Positions 18,411 to 27,468 of a DNA stretch of 64,000 nt are shown here, in pieces. Position 1 is the stretch's first letter; each line of letters starts with the position of its first letter. The translations under genes and the position numbers were made by a program. The DNA lies in the NCBI GenBank assembly GCA_964609025.1, contig CAZSQM010000007.1, positions 1 to 64,000 of the forward strand. The letters run 5' to 3'. The notes beneath the pieces are model-generated. The model worked only from the letters and a program-made list of their open reading frames with translations. It was not told where the DNA came from and did not search any database. Source of the DNA: SIG307 sp964609025 (lineage in GTDB: Bacteria > Bacillota > Clostridia > Lachnospirales > Lachnospiraceae).

Positions 18411-19931
18411 CTAATCTTCTATCTTCTGCTGCAAAGTTCTTTCGTAGGAATACCCCGAATCACTTTTGATGACCGCCGGAGTCAGTTCGAAATACTTCAC
18501 CGCATTTTTCTTTAACCGCAGCGCAAGCCTTACGTTTCCGTTTTCCGCAGGAATACGTTCCGTTGTCACGAGCGGCTTTGCTGCCTCCCGTAACAGTTCT
18601 AACGCTTCCTTTGACGGATTCGCCGGCTCCCCGAGGTCATGCCAGACCTTTAAAGGATTACAGCACTCCTCATCTACCGTTTTTACCGCAAGGCAGTACG
18701 GAATGTCTTTGTCTGCCGGAAGTTCCAGTAAAAGATTCAGTTCCTCACCGGTGTTCCTGCCGTCCGCGTTCCATACAACGCCGCGGTACGCTCCGTTTTC
18801 CGTGCGAACGACTACCGCCTCATCCGAACGGTGTATACATTCTCCCTGCAACTTCTTGTAAAATGCAAAGGTCCAGAAAGTCGGCTTCGGGATGATTCCG
18901 TTTGCAACCAGACCGAATCCGCCGGAAAAAGGCGTGAACGCCACGCCGCCCTCCTCAAATACATCCCCGAACGTCCAGTAGGAATAGGACGCATGGCAAT
19001 CTCCGAGACGCGACAGCATATGTGCCACATACGCCGCATTCAGGTTCGTATCGTGAATCGGGCACTCCGGAATATAGGACGTGTTAAACTCCGTAATGTG
19101 GATATCCATTCCGCGAAACTCCGGAAAGCTGTCCACGATTTTTCTGGAACGCTCCAGTTCGCCAAACGCATACTCCGGCTCATGCAGACCGATATAACCG
19201 TAATGTCCGTCCCACTGCGGCACATTACTCGTATAGTGGTGTCTGGTAATAAAATCCAACGGCGCGTGACTTTCCCGCACAAATTCCAAAAACGAACGCA
19301 GCCACAATTCATCCTCCACGCCGCAGATGGCAGGGCCTCCTACCTGAAGCTCGCTGTCCACCGCCTTCACCGCTTCCGATGTAATTTTGTACAGCTTAAA
19401 ATATTCCGGCATATCCGCATCCTTCCAAAAGGTTCGCAGATTCGGCTCGTTCCAGACCTCAATCGGCCAGGTCAGTACCTCCTTCCTGCCGTAACGCTCC
19501 ATCAGATGCTTCAGGGTTGCCTGCACCAGCGCCACCCATGCGCTGTAATCCTTCGGCGGTGTTACATTGCCCTTCCAGTAAAATACCGTCTGTTCCCCGG
19601 ATGCAAGCTTCTTTGGCATAAATCCGAGTTCCAAAAACGGACGGATGTTTAATGAAAGGTAACTGTCCATTACCCGGTCAAGGTAGGTAAAATTGTACTC
19701 CGTATGCCGGATTCCGTCTTTGTCCTCATAGGACTGATAAATCGCCATATCGTCGCAGAACAGTCCATGCCCCCGGATATAAGAGAAGCCGATGTTTTCC
19801 TGCACATAGCGGAGCTGCTCAAAATACTCCTTTTGTAATGCCAGCCCCATACGGCCGGTTCCGATGCAAAAATCCACCGCGTTATGAAACGGTACCGTAG
19901 TTCCTTTGCTTACCTGATATTGTCTTTCCAT
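18411..19931 (-). CDS. GH39 glycoside hydrolase (beta-xylosidase-like)
   Basis: Predicted retaining glycosidase of family 39, whose bacterial members are mostly beta-xylosidases. It is 506 aa with no signal peptide, so it acts inside the cell on imported xylo-oligosaccharides. The acid/base Glu is E162 in EVWNEPN and the nucleophile E281 in HITEFNTSY, both in normal context. The start at 19931 is chosen because AGGAG lies just before that ATG; an upstream in-frame TTG has no RBS. It is the last gene of the xylan operon, after the esterase (30 bp) and the GH10 xylanase. Confidence 0.9.
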   Translation of the reverse strand: MERQYQVSKGTTVPFHNAVDFCIGTGRMGLALQKEYFEQLRYVQENIGFSYIRGHGLFCDDMAIYQSYEDKDGIRHTEYNFTYLDRVMDSYLSLNIRPFLELGFMPKKLASGEQTVFYWKGNVTPPKDYSAWVALVQATLKHLMERYGRKEVLTWPIEVWNEPNLRTFWKDADMPEYFKLYKITSEAVKAVDSELQVGGPAICGVEDELWLRSFLEFVRESHAPLDFITRHHYTSNVPQWDGHYGYIGLHEPEYAFGELERSRKIVDSFPEFRGMDIHITEFNTSYIPECPIHDTNLNAAYVAHMLSRLGDCHASYSYWTFGDVFEEGGVAFTPFSGGFGLVANGIIPKPTFWTFAFYKKLQGECIHRSDEAVVVRTENGAYRGVVWNADGRNTGEELNLLLELPADKDIPYCLAVKTVDEECCNPLKVWHDLGEPANPSKEALELLREAAKPLVTTERIPAENGNVRLALRLKKNAVKYFELTPAVIKSDSGYSYERTLQQKIED

Positions 19932-19961
19932 GTCACCTCTCCTTTCGGATACGTCCAAGCC

Positions 19962-21668
19962 TTATTGTAACGTATATCCAAAGCCTAAAATCGTAAACCC
20001 TTTGCCTGCATCCTCTGCTTTCAGCGCAACCTCCACTTCATGTTCCGCTGCCTCTGCGCTCTGATATACAATATAAGCATTACAATGATTCCAGCCGATT
20101 TCTAACGGGTCAATCGTACGCGTTACTTTCCCGTCTACCCGTACTTCCGCCTTACCGAATCCCGTATCTCCGGTATCCTTATACACAAGGAGCAAATCCT
20201 TGCAGGAAAGGCGCATACGGAACGGCTCGCCGTTCGTTGCCGGCGCCTTCATCCAGTTTTCCGGAAACTCCGGCGTCGCATACGCGTGGTCATCCATCTC
20301 AACACACTGAAGCATCGTATCCTTTTCCGCAAATGCACCGCAGGAAAGCTCCCTCACCGCGGTATGCTCCTTGTAATTACTCCGGTCAAACGTCTTTATG
20401 GCACAGTAAGTATCACCGATTGCCGGTTCTGCCGCCGGTACGGCATCCTCCGCCTCCAAAGGCGCCTCTGCCGCCCGCTTCCAGAAATAATCGATACAAT
20501 CCGCCATCACACGGTGCCCTTCATTGCTCGGATGGAACAAATCATAAAAGAACTGGCGCTTTGTAATGACCGGTGTTTTCTGCGAAAACTGCGGCACAAC
20601 CGCATCCCGGATACTAATCATCGGAAGCCGAAAGCGCTCGCCCACCGGTATCATCCGCTCCTGCAGATTCCAGTCGCTCATAAAAACGGCAAACAGCAAA
20701 ATCACCGCCGGGTTTCCCGGTCCCTCCATTGCCAGCCGCACAAGGCTCTCAAAGCAGACACCGTTTGTTTCGTCGCCCGCGTCGTTTACCGCATACTCCA
20801 AAAACAGAATATCCGGCGTCACCGTACCTTTGCGAAGCACATCCTGTTCATACCGCGTCAGTCCCAGCTCCGAACAGGTACCGCCGGCACCAGCTTTCAC
20901 CAGACGGATATGTTCCCCGTTTCCTTTCCCGAAGCGCTTTTTAAATGCCTGGTAGGAACGGTAGGCATAGGACTCGGTGTTGATCGGCTTTGCCCCCGCG
21001 CCCTGCGTAATGGAACCGCCGAGGTAAGCAATCACTACCTCCTCACCCCGCTCTGCCTTTGCGATAGCCCTCTGGATGCGGTATAAATTGCCCGGCTGCA
21101 CCAAAGAGCGCTCCACCATCGCCCGGTATCCTTCGGAAGCAAAATCAACCGGCGGGTCCAGCGTTAACTCCGGTGCCGTATAACCGTCGTTCAAGTAAAA
21201 GCAGACCGTAAGCTTCGCCGTTTCATGAGAGGAAAATGTCGTAACAAAAGAGCCGAGAATATCGTCCTCCTCGTTTTCCGGATAATCTGCCACCGTTATT
21301 TTTACTTCTTCTCCGTTACACGGCACTTCCGTCCTGTAACAGCTTCCTTCTTTGTCCGATACTTTCGTAAGACAATGCAGTTCAAACGTAACGCTCTCGT
21401 TCTGTGCCTCCTGTTTCGTGGCAAGCACGGTAATCCCGATACTGTGCACCACCTTGCGAAAGCCCGCACAGGTCGGCACAAGGTCGATAATTTCCTGTGG
21501 AACCTCATCGCAAATCACAGAAATCTTCTGTGCGATTCTCCCGTTCAAATAACAGATATCCTGAAACTTTCCGTTGCCTCTCGGACTTCCTTCAATGACG
21601 GAATCTACCATTACATAAACCGCCGGTCTTTTCGCCACCGGGTCCTTCGGTGCTCTTGGTCCTCTCAT
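19962..21668 (-). CDS. SGNH/GDSL hydrolase, probable carbohydrate esterase
   Basis: 568 aa, cytoplasmic. Residues about 1-200 are beta-rich (a jelly-roll-like domain). The SGNH domain follows with YLGGSITQG (nucleophile S219), the block III Asn in YAVNDAGDE (N295) and the DLFHP pair (D376, H379). About 150 further residues form a C-terminal beta domain. Between a GH10 and a GH39 gene, the natural role is removal of acetyl groups from xylan fragments; this is inference. I start at the ATG at 21668, which has AGGAGG seven bases upstream. A GTG 96 bases further up overlaps the xylanase stop but has no RBS. Confidence 0.85.
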   Translation of the reverse strand: MRGPRAPKDPVAKRPAVYVMVDSVIEGSPRGNGKFQDICYLNGRIAQKISVICDEVPQEIIDLVPTCAGFRKVVHSIGITVLATKQEAQNESVTFELHCLTKVSDKEGSCYRTEVPCNGEEVKITVADYPENEEDDILGSFVTTFSSHETAKLTVCFYLNDGYTAPELTLDPPVDFASEGYRAMVERSLVQPGNLYRIQRAIAKAERGEEVVIAYLGGSITQGAGAKPINTESYAYRSYQAFKKRFGKGNGEHIRLVKAGAGGTCSELGLTRYEQDVLRKGTVTPDILFLEYAVNDAGDETNGVCFESLVRLAMEGPGNPAVILLFAVFMSDWNLQERMIPVGERFRLPMISIRDAVVPQFSQKTPVITKRQFFYDLFHPSNEGHRVMADCIDYFWKRAAEAPLEAEDAVPAAEPAIGDTYCAIKTFDRSNYKEHTAVRELSCGAFAEKDTMLQCVEMDDHAYATPEFPENWMKAPATNGEPFRMRLSCKDLLLVYKDTGDTGFGKAEVRVDGKVTRTIDPLEIGWNHCNAYIVYQSAEAAEHEVEVALKAEDAGKGFTILGFGYTLQ

Positions 21669-21760
21669 GCTGCATCCTCCTGTCTTTTTCCGTTTTTCTG
21701 TCATACTGCTTCCCCACCCGCCTGATTCGTTTTTCTGTCGTTCCCTGTCTTTTACTTTTC

Positions 21761-23167
21761 TCACTGTTTTCTGTTTTTGTATGCGATTTCCAACATTTTC
21801 TTTACCTGTTCAAAGGCCGGCTTCGGCTGGAAATTCGTATCGAACAGGCGGGAATTGGTTGTGTCGTTACTGTAAAATACATAGCCGTCCATCAGTCCGA
21901 ACAGTGTAACCGACGTAATATTCGCCGGTCCGCCCCCCTCGGTATCCAGATAGCTCAGCATATAGAAAATAGCGGCATAACGCTTTGCCTGCTTTTCAAA
22001 ATTCTCGGCCGATGCTTCATCCACACTGATACTCATTTCGGTAATCTGAAGTTCCAGTCCGAGCTCCGCATATTTTTTAATCGTCGCCTCGAGTTCCGGA
22101 ATGGACGGGCTCCCCACTCCCCAGTACGCCTGCATACCGATTCCGTCAATCAGTCCTTCGTCTGCTAACGACTTACAGAGATTATAGATATACTCCCGCT
22201 TTTTCATATCATAAGTGCCGTAATCGTTATAAAACAGGGAAACACCGTCCGCCGCATACTTTCTGGCAATCCGGAACGCCTGCTCTACATAATCATTTCC
22301 GATAATATAATACCATTGGTTCGGCGTATTGTCGTTTTCCATGCGGCAGTGATAAAAGCTGTCCGGATCGCCGTTTACCGGGTCAACCGCTTCGTTTACC
22401 ACATCCCAGCAGTAAACCACGCCCGGGAAGTTCTCCTGACAGTAGGTCATAAGCTGCCTTGTATAGCTGTCCAGACGAAACAGCATCGTTTCTCTGTCAA
22501 CATACTCGCCGTCCGACTCATACCCTTCCCTGAAATACCAGTCCGGTGTCTGCGTATGCCACACAATCGTATGCCCTCGCATCTGCACGCCGTTATCCAT
22601 ACACCACTGCAACGCCTCCTCCACCAGCATAAACTCCAATGCAGGCTCGCCGTTTCCTTCCGCTATATTCTTCTTACTCTGTGTCTGGTCCAGAATGTAG
22701 GACGGTTTGAACAGATTCGTGAGGGTACAACTGTTAAAATGCTTTTTCGTCACTGCCATATACTCTTTTGAATGAATGGCAAGGTTCTGGTAGGAGCTTC
22801 CGGTCAGGCCGACGCCAAGCTTAAAATAGCCGTTGCAAAGGTCCTTTAAACCGGTTCCCGTTAACGCCGCGGTTAAATCATATTTACTGTCCGAAAAGCT
22901 GTCCAATACCTCCTGCCAGTAAATCTCCTCTGCGGACGGCTCCTCCGGTACAGGCGTTGCCGTCGCTTCCGGCGTGACGGTAATCCCCGCCTCCGGTGTT
23001 GCTTCCGGTGTTACTTCCGGCGCCGTTTCTGCCGGTGTAAGCTCGTCCGTCTGCTGTACGGGAGGCGTTACGCCCCCGTCTGTTGTCTTCCCCTGCGAAG
23101 CACAGCCCGCAAGAAGGCACATTGCAAGGGTACAACCCACTACTGACTTTTTCTGAAAAATCCCCAT
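21761..23167 (-). CDS. GH10 endo-1,4-beta-xylanase lipoprotein
   Basis: Cuts xylan chains at the cell surface. The 468-aa chain begins with a lipoprotein signal with lipobox LLAGC (lipidated Cys22). A linker rich in Thr, Pro, Glu and Ala follows (about 33-78), then a GH10 barrel. The acid/base is E259 (CWDVVNEAVDP) and the nucleophile E377 (LQITEMSI). RGHTIVWHTQTPDW (197-210) is the conserved strand-3 block. The subsite motif that usually reads E-N-x-M-K appears as LTNLFK near 149-154, so the usual substrate-contacting Glu seems to be replaced. First gene of the xylan operon. Confidence 0.92.
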   Translation of the reverse strand: MGIFQKKSVVGCTLAMCLLAGCASQGKTTDGGVTPPVQQTDELTPAETAPEVTPEATPEAGITVTPEATATPVPEEPSAEEIYWQEVLDSFSDSKYDLTAALTGTGLKDLCNGYFKLGVGLTGSSYQNLAIHSKEYMAVTKKHFNSCTLTNLFKPSYILDQTQSKKNIAEGNGEPALEFMLVEEALQWCMDNGVQMRGHTIVWHTQTPDWYFREGYESDGEYVDRETMLFRLDSYTRQLMTYCQENFPGVVYCWDVVNEAVDPVNGDPDSFYHCRMENDNTPNQWYYIIGNDYVEQAFRIARKYAADGVSLFYNDYGTYDMKKREYIYNLCKSLADEGLIDGIGMQAYWGVGSPSIPELEATIKKYAELGLELQITEMSISVDEASAENFEKQAKRYAAIFYMLSYLDTEGGGPANITSVTLFGLMDGYVFYSNDTTNSRLFDTNFQPKPAFEQVKKMLEIAYKNRKQ

Positions 23168-23192
23168 ACCAATCTCCTTTTCACTTAACTTT

Positions 23193-23220
23193 ATTATAGC
23201 CTATTCCGCGATTTTTGCAA
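23193..23220 (-). promoter_or_regulatory. Promoter of the xylan operon
   Basis: Minus strand TTGCAA (23215-23220), a 16-base spacer and TATAAT (23193-23198). An inverted repeat AAATCCG/CGGATTT (23225-23231 and 23249-23255) lies just upstream, between this and the divergent AraC promoter. Confidence 0.65.
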
Positions 23221-23258
23221 AGAGAAATCCGAAAAGCACTTTGATTCCCGGATTTTTC

Positions 23259-23287
23259 TTGCATGCGGCACAAACTCATGCTATGAT
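23259..23287 (+). promoter_or_regulatory. Promoter of the AraC-family regulator gene
   Basis: TTGCAT (23259-23264), a 17-base spacer and TATGAT (23282-23287). It is divergent from the xylan promoter, leaving 38 bp between the two -35 boxes. Confidence 0.6.
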
Positions 23288-23388
23288 ACCAGTATAAAGT
23301 CTTTTTAAGAAAGAATCATTGCATCTTTTGTATGTTTTATTGCGCGAACCGATATTTTGTATCAATCCCGTCCGCAGAAAGGAGCAGT

Positions 23389-24270
23389 ATGGAATCTCCG
23401 GTCATTCACGGCTTTTCCGACAACATCCGGCAGGAGCTTCTCTTCCGCCATGTTGTGACAAACTATATGTTAAACGGCACCTACCACCGGCACGACGGCT
23501 ACGAAGTCTACCTATTTTTGCAGGGTAATGTAAACTGCTATATCGAACAGCAGTGCTTTCATTTGGAACGCGGGGACTTGCTGGTCATCCGTCCCGGCGA
23601 ATACCACCGTCCGGTTATGTTAGATAACAGCGATTATGAGCGGATTACGCTGAATCTCCATGAAGCTCTCCTGCAAAGGCTTTCCACGGAGCGCAGCAAT
23701 CTTTCCTCCTTTTTTCGGGCACAGCCTGCCAATAAAGTATGTATTGTCCGCCTGAATGCGGAACAACTGAACGAGTACCTTGCGCTCGCGGAACAAATGG
23801 AAGCCCTTCTCCCTTCGGAAGCCTTTGGCGCCGACATTTTGGCACAGTCTTTCCTGATGCGGCTTCTGGTGCTCATTAACACTGCATTTCAGACGGTGGA
23901 GAAAACTACGCCGAATATTATGCCGAAGCTGATTCGTGATTTGCTGCGCTATATTGATTCCAACCTTTCGGAAAAGATTACCCTGCACACGTTAGAGCAG
24001 GAGTTTTACTTAAACGGCACCTACCTAAGCCGCCAGTTTAAAAAGCATACCGGGCTTACGCTACGAAATTACTTACTGGAACGCCGTATTTCCTATGCGC
24101 GCACCTTACTTGCCTCCGAACAAAGCATTGCGGAGGTCTGCCACCGGTCCGGCTTTTCCGACTATGCCAACTTTATCCGCAGCTTTACCAAAGCCACCGG
24201 CGTTTCTCCCGGAAAATATGCGAAGCAGTTAAAGAGCGCTTCCGGACAGAATTTTCCTTCGGCCGACTAA
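23389..24270 (+). CDS. AraC-family transcriptional regulator of the xylan locus
   Basis: 293 aa. Residues about 1-170 form a cupin-type sensor domain, with the pattern HRHDGYEVYLFLQG and RGDLLVIRPGEYHRP that is typical of sugar-responsive members. Residues about 190-285 are two helix-turn-helix motifs (HTLEQEFYLNGTYLSRQFK and IAEVCHRSGFSDYANFIRSF). It is divergent from the GH10-esterase-GH39 operon and so probably activates it in response to a xylan breakdown product. The start at 23389 has AAAGGAG seven bases upstream; a longer in-frame reading has no RBS. Confidence 0.92.
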   Translation: MESPVIHGFSDNIRQELLFRHVVTNYMLNGTYHRHDGYEVYLFLQGNVNCYIEQQCFHLERGDLLVIRPGEYHRPVMLDNSDYERITLNLHEALLQRLSTERSNLSSFFRAQPANKVCIVRLNAEQLNEYLALAEQMEALLPSEAFGADILAQSFLMRLLVLINTAFQTVEKTTPNIMPKLIRDLLRYIDSNLSEKITLHTLEQEFYLNGTYLSRQFKKHTGLTLRNYLLERRISYARTLLASEQSIAEVCHRSGFSDYANFIRSFTKATGVSPGKYAKQLKSASGQNFPSAD

Positions 24271-24317
24271 AGGAAAAGCATAAAAACGGAAAAAACAGAA
24301 AAAAGAGAAAATAGTTC

Positions 24318-24346
24318 TTGACAAACCTCTCAGAATTTACTATAAT
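24318..24346 (+). promoter_or_regulatory. Consensus promoter of the tRNA operon
   Basis: A perfect TTGACA (24318-24323), a 17-base spacer and a perfect TATAAT (24341-24346). This is typical of stable RNA genes. Confidence 0.9.
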
Positions 24347-24378
24347 AGCAGACGTACCGTTCGAGTGAAGATACATTC

Positions 24379-24451
24379 GGGGTCTTAGCTCAGCTGGGAG
24401 AGCATCTGCCTTACAAGCAGAGGGTCATAGGTTCGAGCCCTATAGGCCCCA
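24379..24451 (+). tRNA. tRNA-Val (anticodon TAC)
   Basis: 73 bases that fold as a full cloverleaf: acceptor GGGGTCT with AGGCCCC, D arm GCTC/GAGC, anticodon stem TCTGC/GCAGA with loop CTTACAA, and a T arm with GGTTCGAGCC. CCA is not encoded. Confidence 0.95.
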
Positions 24452-24473
24452 TCCGAACGGTTATATTTAATAT

Positions 24474-24547
24474 GGCGGAATAGCTCAGTTGGCTAGAGCA
24501 CACGGTTCATACCCGTGGTGTCGAGGGTTCAAATCCCCCTTCCGCTA
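24474..24547 (+). tRNA. tRNA-Met (anticodon CAT), elongator type
   Basis: 74 bases with acceptor GGCGGAA, anticodon stem CACGG/CCGTG and loop TTCATAC, and a T arm with GGTTCAAATCC. The anticodon stem lacks the three G:C pairs of initiator tRNA and G1 pairs with position 72, so this is the elongator. CCA is not encoded. Confidence 0.93.
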
Positions 24548-24556
24548 CGATTTTAG

Positions 24557-24600
24557 GCTCTGAAGTGTTGTCTGTGCAGCACTTCAGAGCTTTTCTTTCT
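24557..24600 (+). terminator. Terminator of the tRNA operon
   Basis: A perfect 11-bp stem GCTCTGAAGTG (24557-24567) with CACTTCAGAGC (24580-24590), then TTTTCTTTCT. Confidence 0.92.
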
Positions 24601-24656
24601 CCTATGCAAAGTTCCGTAATCGGAAGCAGCCTTTTGACACCTGAATCCGCTAAAGC

Positions 24657-25316
24657 CTACTCCCGCTTTTCGGCCACCTCTCCCGCCCTCTTGTAAATAC
24701 TGTGAGGCGGTACAAAGCCGCGCACGGAAGAAAGCGGGTAAATATTGCTTCCCGGTCCGATTACCGTTCCCGGATTTAATACGGAGCCGCAGCCGACCTC
24801 CACATGATCTCCGAGAATTGCGCCCATTTTCTTTAAGCCCGTCGGATATTCCCTGCCCTCCTCCTTTACTACCACCGGCGTCTTATCCGACTTCACATTG
24901 GAAGTAATGGAGCCTGCCCCCATATGGGAGCAGTAGCCGAGAATCGAATCCCCGACGTAGTTATAATGGGGCACCTGCACCTTATCAAACAGAATCACGT
25001 TTTTTAGCTCGGTAGAATTTCCTACGACAACGCCCCTGCCGACGAACGCATTCCCGCGAATATAGGCGCAATGTCTGATTTCCGTTTCCGCGCCGATCAC
25101 GGCCGGCCCCGTAATCGAAGCGCTCGGCGCCACCTTTGCGGTTTTATGAATCCAGATATCCTCGCCTCTTTTTTCATACTCTCCTCCTAACGTTTCTCCG
25201 TAGGACAGCAAAAATGCATGAATCCCCTCCAGGGCCTCCCACGCATATTCGGTCTTTTCCAAAAGTTCTCTTGCCTCTGTTCTTGATAAATCAAATAACT
25301 CTGCTGTTTTTAACAT
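24657..25316 (-). CDS. Left-handed beta-helix (hexapeptide) transferase, GlmU C-domain-like
   Basis: 219 aa. A short helical N-terminus (1-60) is followed by hexapeptide repeats (about 65-200), with turns such as PSASITGPAVIGAETEIRH and GDHVEVGCGSVLNPGTVIGP. The stretch GAGSITSNVKSDK is close to the acetyl-CoA site of GlmU (GAGTITCNYDG), so it is probably an acetyltransferase or a nucleotidyltransferase-associated domain without its catalytic half. Substrate unknown. It is 11 bp downstream of topB on the same strand. Confidence 0.8.
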   Translation of the reverse strand: MLKTAELFDLSRTEARELLEKTEYAWEALEGIHAFLLSYGETLGGEYEKRGEDIWIHKTAKVAPSASITGPAVIGAETEIRHCAYIRGNAFVGRGVVVGNSTELKNVILFDKVQVPHYNYVGDSILGYCSHMGAGSITSNVKSDKTPVVVKEEGREYPTGLKKMGAILGDHVEVGCGSVLNPGTVIGPGSNIYPLSSVRGFVPPHSIYKRAGEVAEKRE

Positions 25317-25327
25317 AGCTGCTCCTT

Positions 25328-27442
25328 TTACTTTTTATAATATCCCGCCACTTCGGAAAAACGTCCCTGTAACGCACTCTGGTTGTTCAGTTTCTTTACG
25401 CCGTCGGTCATACGGCTGACAAAACTTTCCAGCTTTCCCATGTACTCCTCGCTGCCGATGCTTCCCTCGGCGACATAGGTCAGACCCTTTTCCCAGCTTG
25501 CCGTCAATTCCGCGTTCAGCAAAGAGCGGATGGACGCATTCACCACTTCAAAAATAATTTCTCCCTGCAAGGTGGGCGTAATCATCTGCGTCTTTTTATT
25601 CAGCGCAAGATATTCTATCTTTACCAGTTTATTCAGAATCTCTGCCCGGGTAGCACTGGTGCCGATGCCGCTGCCCTTAATCTGTGCACGGAGTTCTTCG
25701 TCTTCGATGAACTGCCCCGCGTTTTCCATGGCAAGAATCAGCGAACCGGAATTGTAGCGTTTCGGCGCCGCCGTTTCGCCCTCTCTGATATAGAACACGG
25801 AAACCGGAAGTTTGCTGCCCTTTTTCATATCCTTTAAGGCTTCCAGCATTTCGGCGCCGCAGGTTGTTTCTCCCTCCGTATCCTCTGCCCGTTCATTTCC
25901 GGCTTTTTCGGAACCCCCGCCGTCTTTTTCTTCTAAGCCTTCTTTCCTGCTTTCCGTCGGCTTTTTATAAAGCACAAGATAGCCTTCCTCCGCCAACACC
26001 TTAAAGGTCGCAAAAAAGGCTTCCTCGCCGATGCGTACCGTAAGCGACACCTTCCGGTACACCGCAGGCGGGTAAAAAATACTTAAAAAACGTTTTACAA
26101 TCGTTGCATAAACACGCTTTGCCGTCATGGAAACCGAAGAAAGGGCGGAAATTCCCTGCCCGGTCGGGATAATCGCATAGTGGTCGGTAATTTGCTTATC
26201 ATTCACATAACGGGTCTTTTCCAGTCCCTTATAGCTTCCGCTCTGCAATACGGTTTCCGCAAAACCCGCTGCCGGCGGATAGTTCTTTAACCCTGCGATA
26301 TGCTTTGCGATTTCCTTTGCAACCGCCGTCGACAGCACTCTTGCGTCCGTTCGCGGATAGGACACCAGCTTCTTTTCATAAAGCTCCTGTACAATCTTTA
26401 GAGTTTCATCCGGACTGATTTTAAACAGCCTTGCACACTCATTCTGCAGCTCGGCAAGATTAAACAGTAACGGCGGATTCTTTTTCTCCTGCTTCTTCTC
26501 TATCTGTTCCACTACCGCAGCCAGCCCTTCCACCGCACGCTGCGCCGTCAGCTGCTTATCCTTCTCGGTAATTTCTTCAAACGCCGCTCCCGCCGGTACA
26601 TTCAGCTCCGATATCAATGTCATGGCGTCTTCTTTTTTCCGGAACCCGTTCTCCTTGTAAAGCTTCGGAGAGCCCTCGTACTTTGAGCCCTTCACCGCGC
26701 GAAACTCAGCTTCAAACGCGGAGCCTCCCGCGGAAAGCTTTCCCGTTACGCGGTAAAACGGGGTTTTCACAAAGGCGCGGATTTCCCGCTCCCGCCTTAC
26801 TACCATGCCAAGTACACAGGTCATGACGCGGCCGACGGAGATTGCCTGATTTTTCTCCGCCTTCAAAAAATTCCGCACCGCAGTCCCGTATTTTAACGTC
26901 AGCACACGCGAAAAATTGATTCCCATCAGATAGTCTTCCTTGGCGCGCAGATAGGCCGCCGCTCCCAGCGCATCGTATTCGGAAAGAGGCTTTGCCTCAC
27001 GAATTCCGCGCAAAATCTCCTCCTCGGTCTGGGAATCGATCCAGACACGTCTGCGCTCTTTTTCTGCCGGCACTTCCGCCATCTGGTCCACCAGTCGATA
27101 AATATATTCTCCTTCCCGCCCGGAGTCGGTACAGACATAGATACAGTCCACATCCTCCCTGCAAAGCAGACTTTTTACGACCTGAAACTGCTTTGCCACA
27201 CCCGGAATCACCTCGTACCGGAACTCCTTCGGAAGAAACGGTATCGTTTCCAGCTTCCACTGGCGCAGCGCCGGGTCGTAAACCTCCGGGTAACTCATGG
27301 TCACCAGATGTCCGACACACCACGTTACCACCGCCTCCGGTGCTTCCATATAACCGTCACGCCGCGTAAACCGATACGGCAGCGCTTTGGCAAACTCCTG
27401 CGCCACACTCGGCTTTTCCGCAATAAACAAACTTCTTCCCAT
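25328..27442 (-). CDS. topB: DNA topoisomerase III (type IA)
   Basis: Single-strand passing topoisomerase that relaxes and decatenates DNA. 704 aa. The Toprim domain is at 1-150 (FIAEKPSVAQ; TDSGREGEYIYRL). The active Tyr is Y362 in LVSYPRTDARVLST. SGIGTSATRAEIL is the conserved domain-IV segment. There are no C-terminal zinc ribbons, as expected for TopB. A Gly/Glu-rich acidic insert (around 505-540) lies between core segments. It lies between the arylsulfotransferase-like gene and the hexapeptide transferase gene with short gaps. Confidence 0.93.
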   Translation of the reverse strand: MGRSLFIAEKPSVAQEFAKALPYRFTRRDGYMEAPEAVVTWCVGHLVTMSYPEVYDPALRQWKLETIPFLPKEFRYEVIPGVAKQFQVVKSLLCREDVDCIYVCTDSGREGEYIYRLVDQMAEVPAEKERRRVWIDSQTEEEILRGIREAKPLSEYDALGAAAYLRAKEDYLMGINFSRVLTLKYGTAVRNFLKAEKNQAISVGRVMTCVLGMVVRREREIRAFVKTPFYRVTGKLSAGGSAFEAEFRAVKGSKYEGSPKLYKENGFRKKEDAMTLISELNVPAGAAFEEITEKDKQLTAQRAVEGLAAVVEQIEKKQEKKNPPLLFNLAELQNECARLFKISPDETLKIVQELYEKKLVSYPRTDARVLSTAVAKEIAKHIAGLKNYPPAAGFAETVLQSGSYKGLEKTRYVNDKQITDHYAIIPTGQGISALSSVSMTAKRVYATIVKRFLSIFYPPAVYRKVSLTVRIGEEAFFATFKVLAEEGYLVLYKKPTESRKEGLEEKDGGGSEKAGNERAEDTEGETTCGAEMLEALKDMKKGSKLPVSVFYIREGETAAPKRYNSGSLILAMENAGQFIEDEELRAQIKGSGIGTSATRAEILNKLVKIEYLALNKKTQMITPTLQGEIIFEVVNASIRSLLNAELTASWEKGLTYVAEGSIGSEEYMGKLESFVSRMTDGVKKLNNQSALQGRFSEVAGYYKK

Positions 27443-27468
27443 GAAACGAACTCTCCTGCTCCGTTCTT

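Noticed and set aside
18831..21086. Plus-strand frames of 273 and 266 codons opposite the GH39 and esterase genes
   Set aside because: Both are antisense to genes with intact catalytic motifs and show the His/Arg-rich bias of reverse-strand reading.
24474..24547. Initiator tRNA-Met
   Set aside because: The anticodon stem is CACGG/CCGTG, not the three G:C pairs of initiators, and position 1 is paired.
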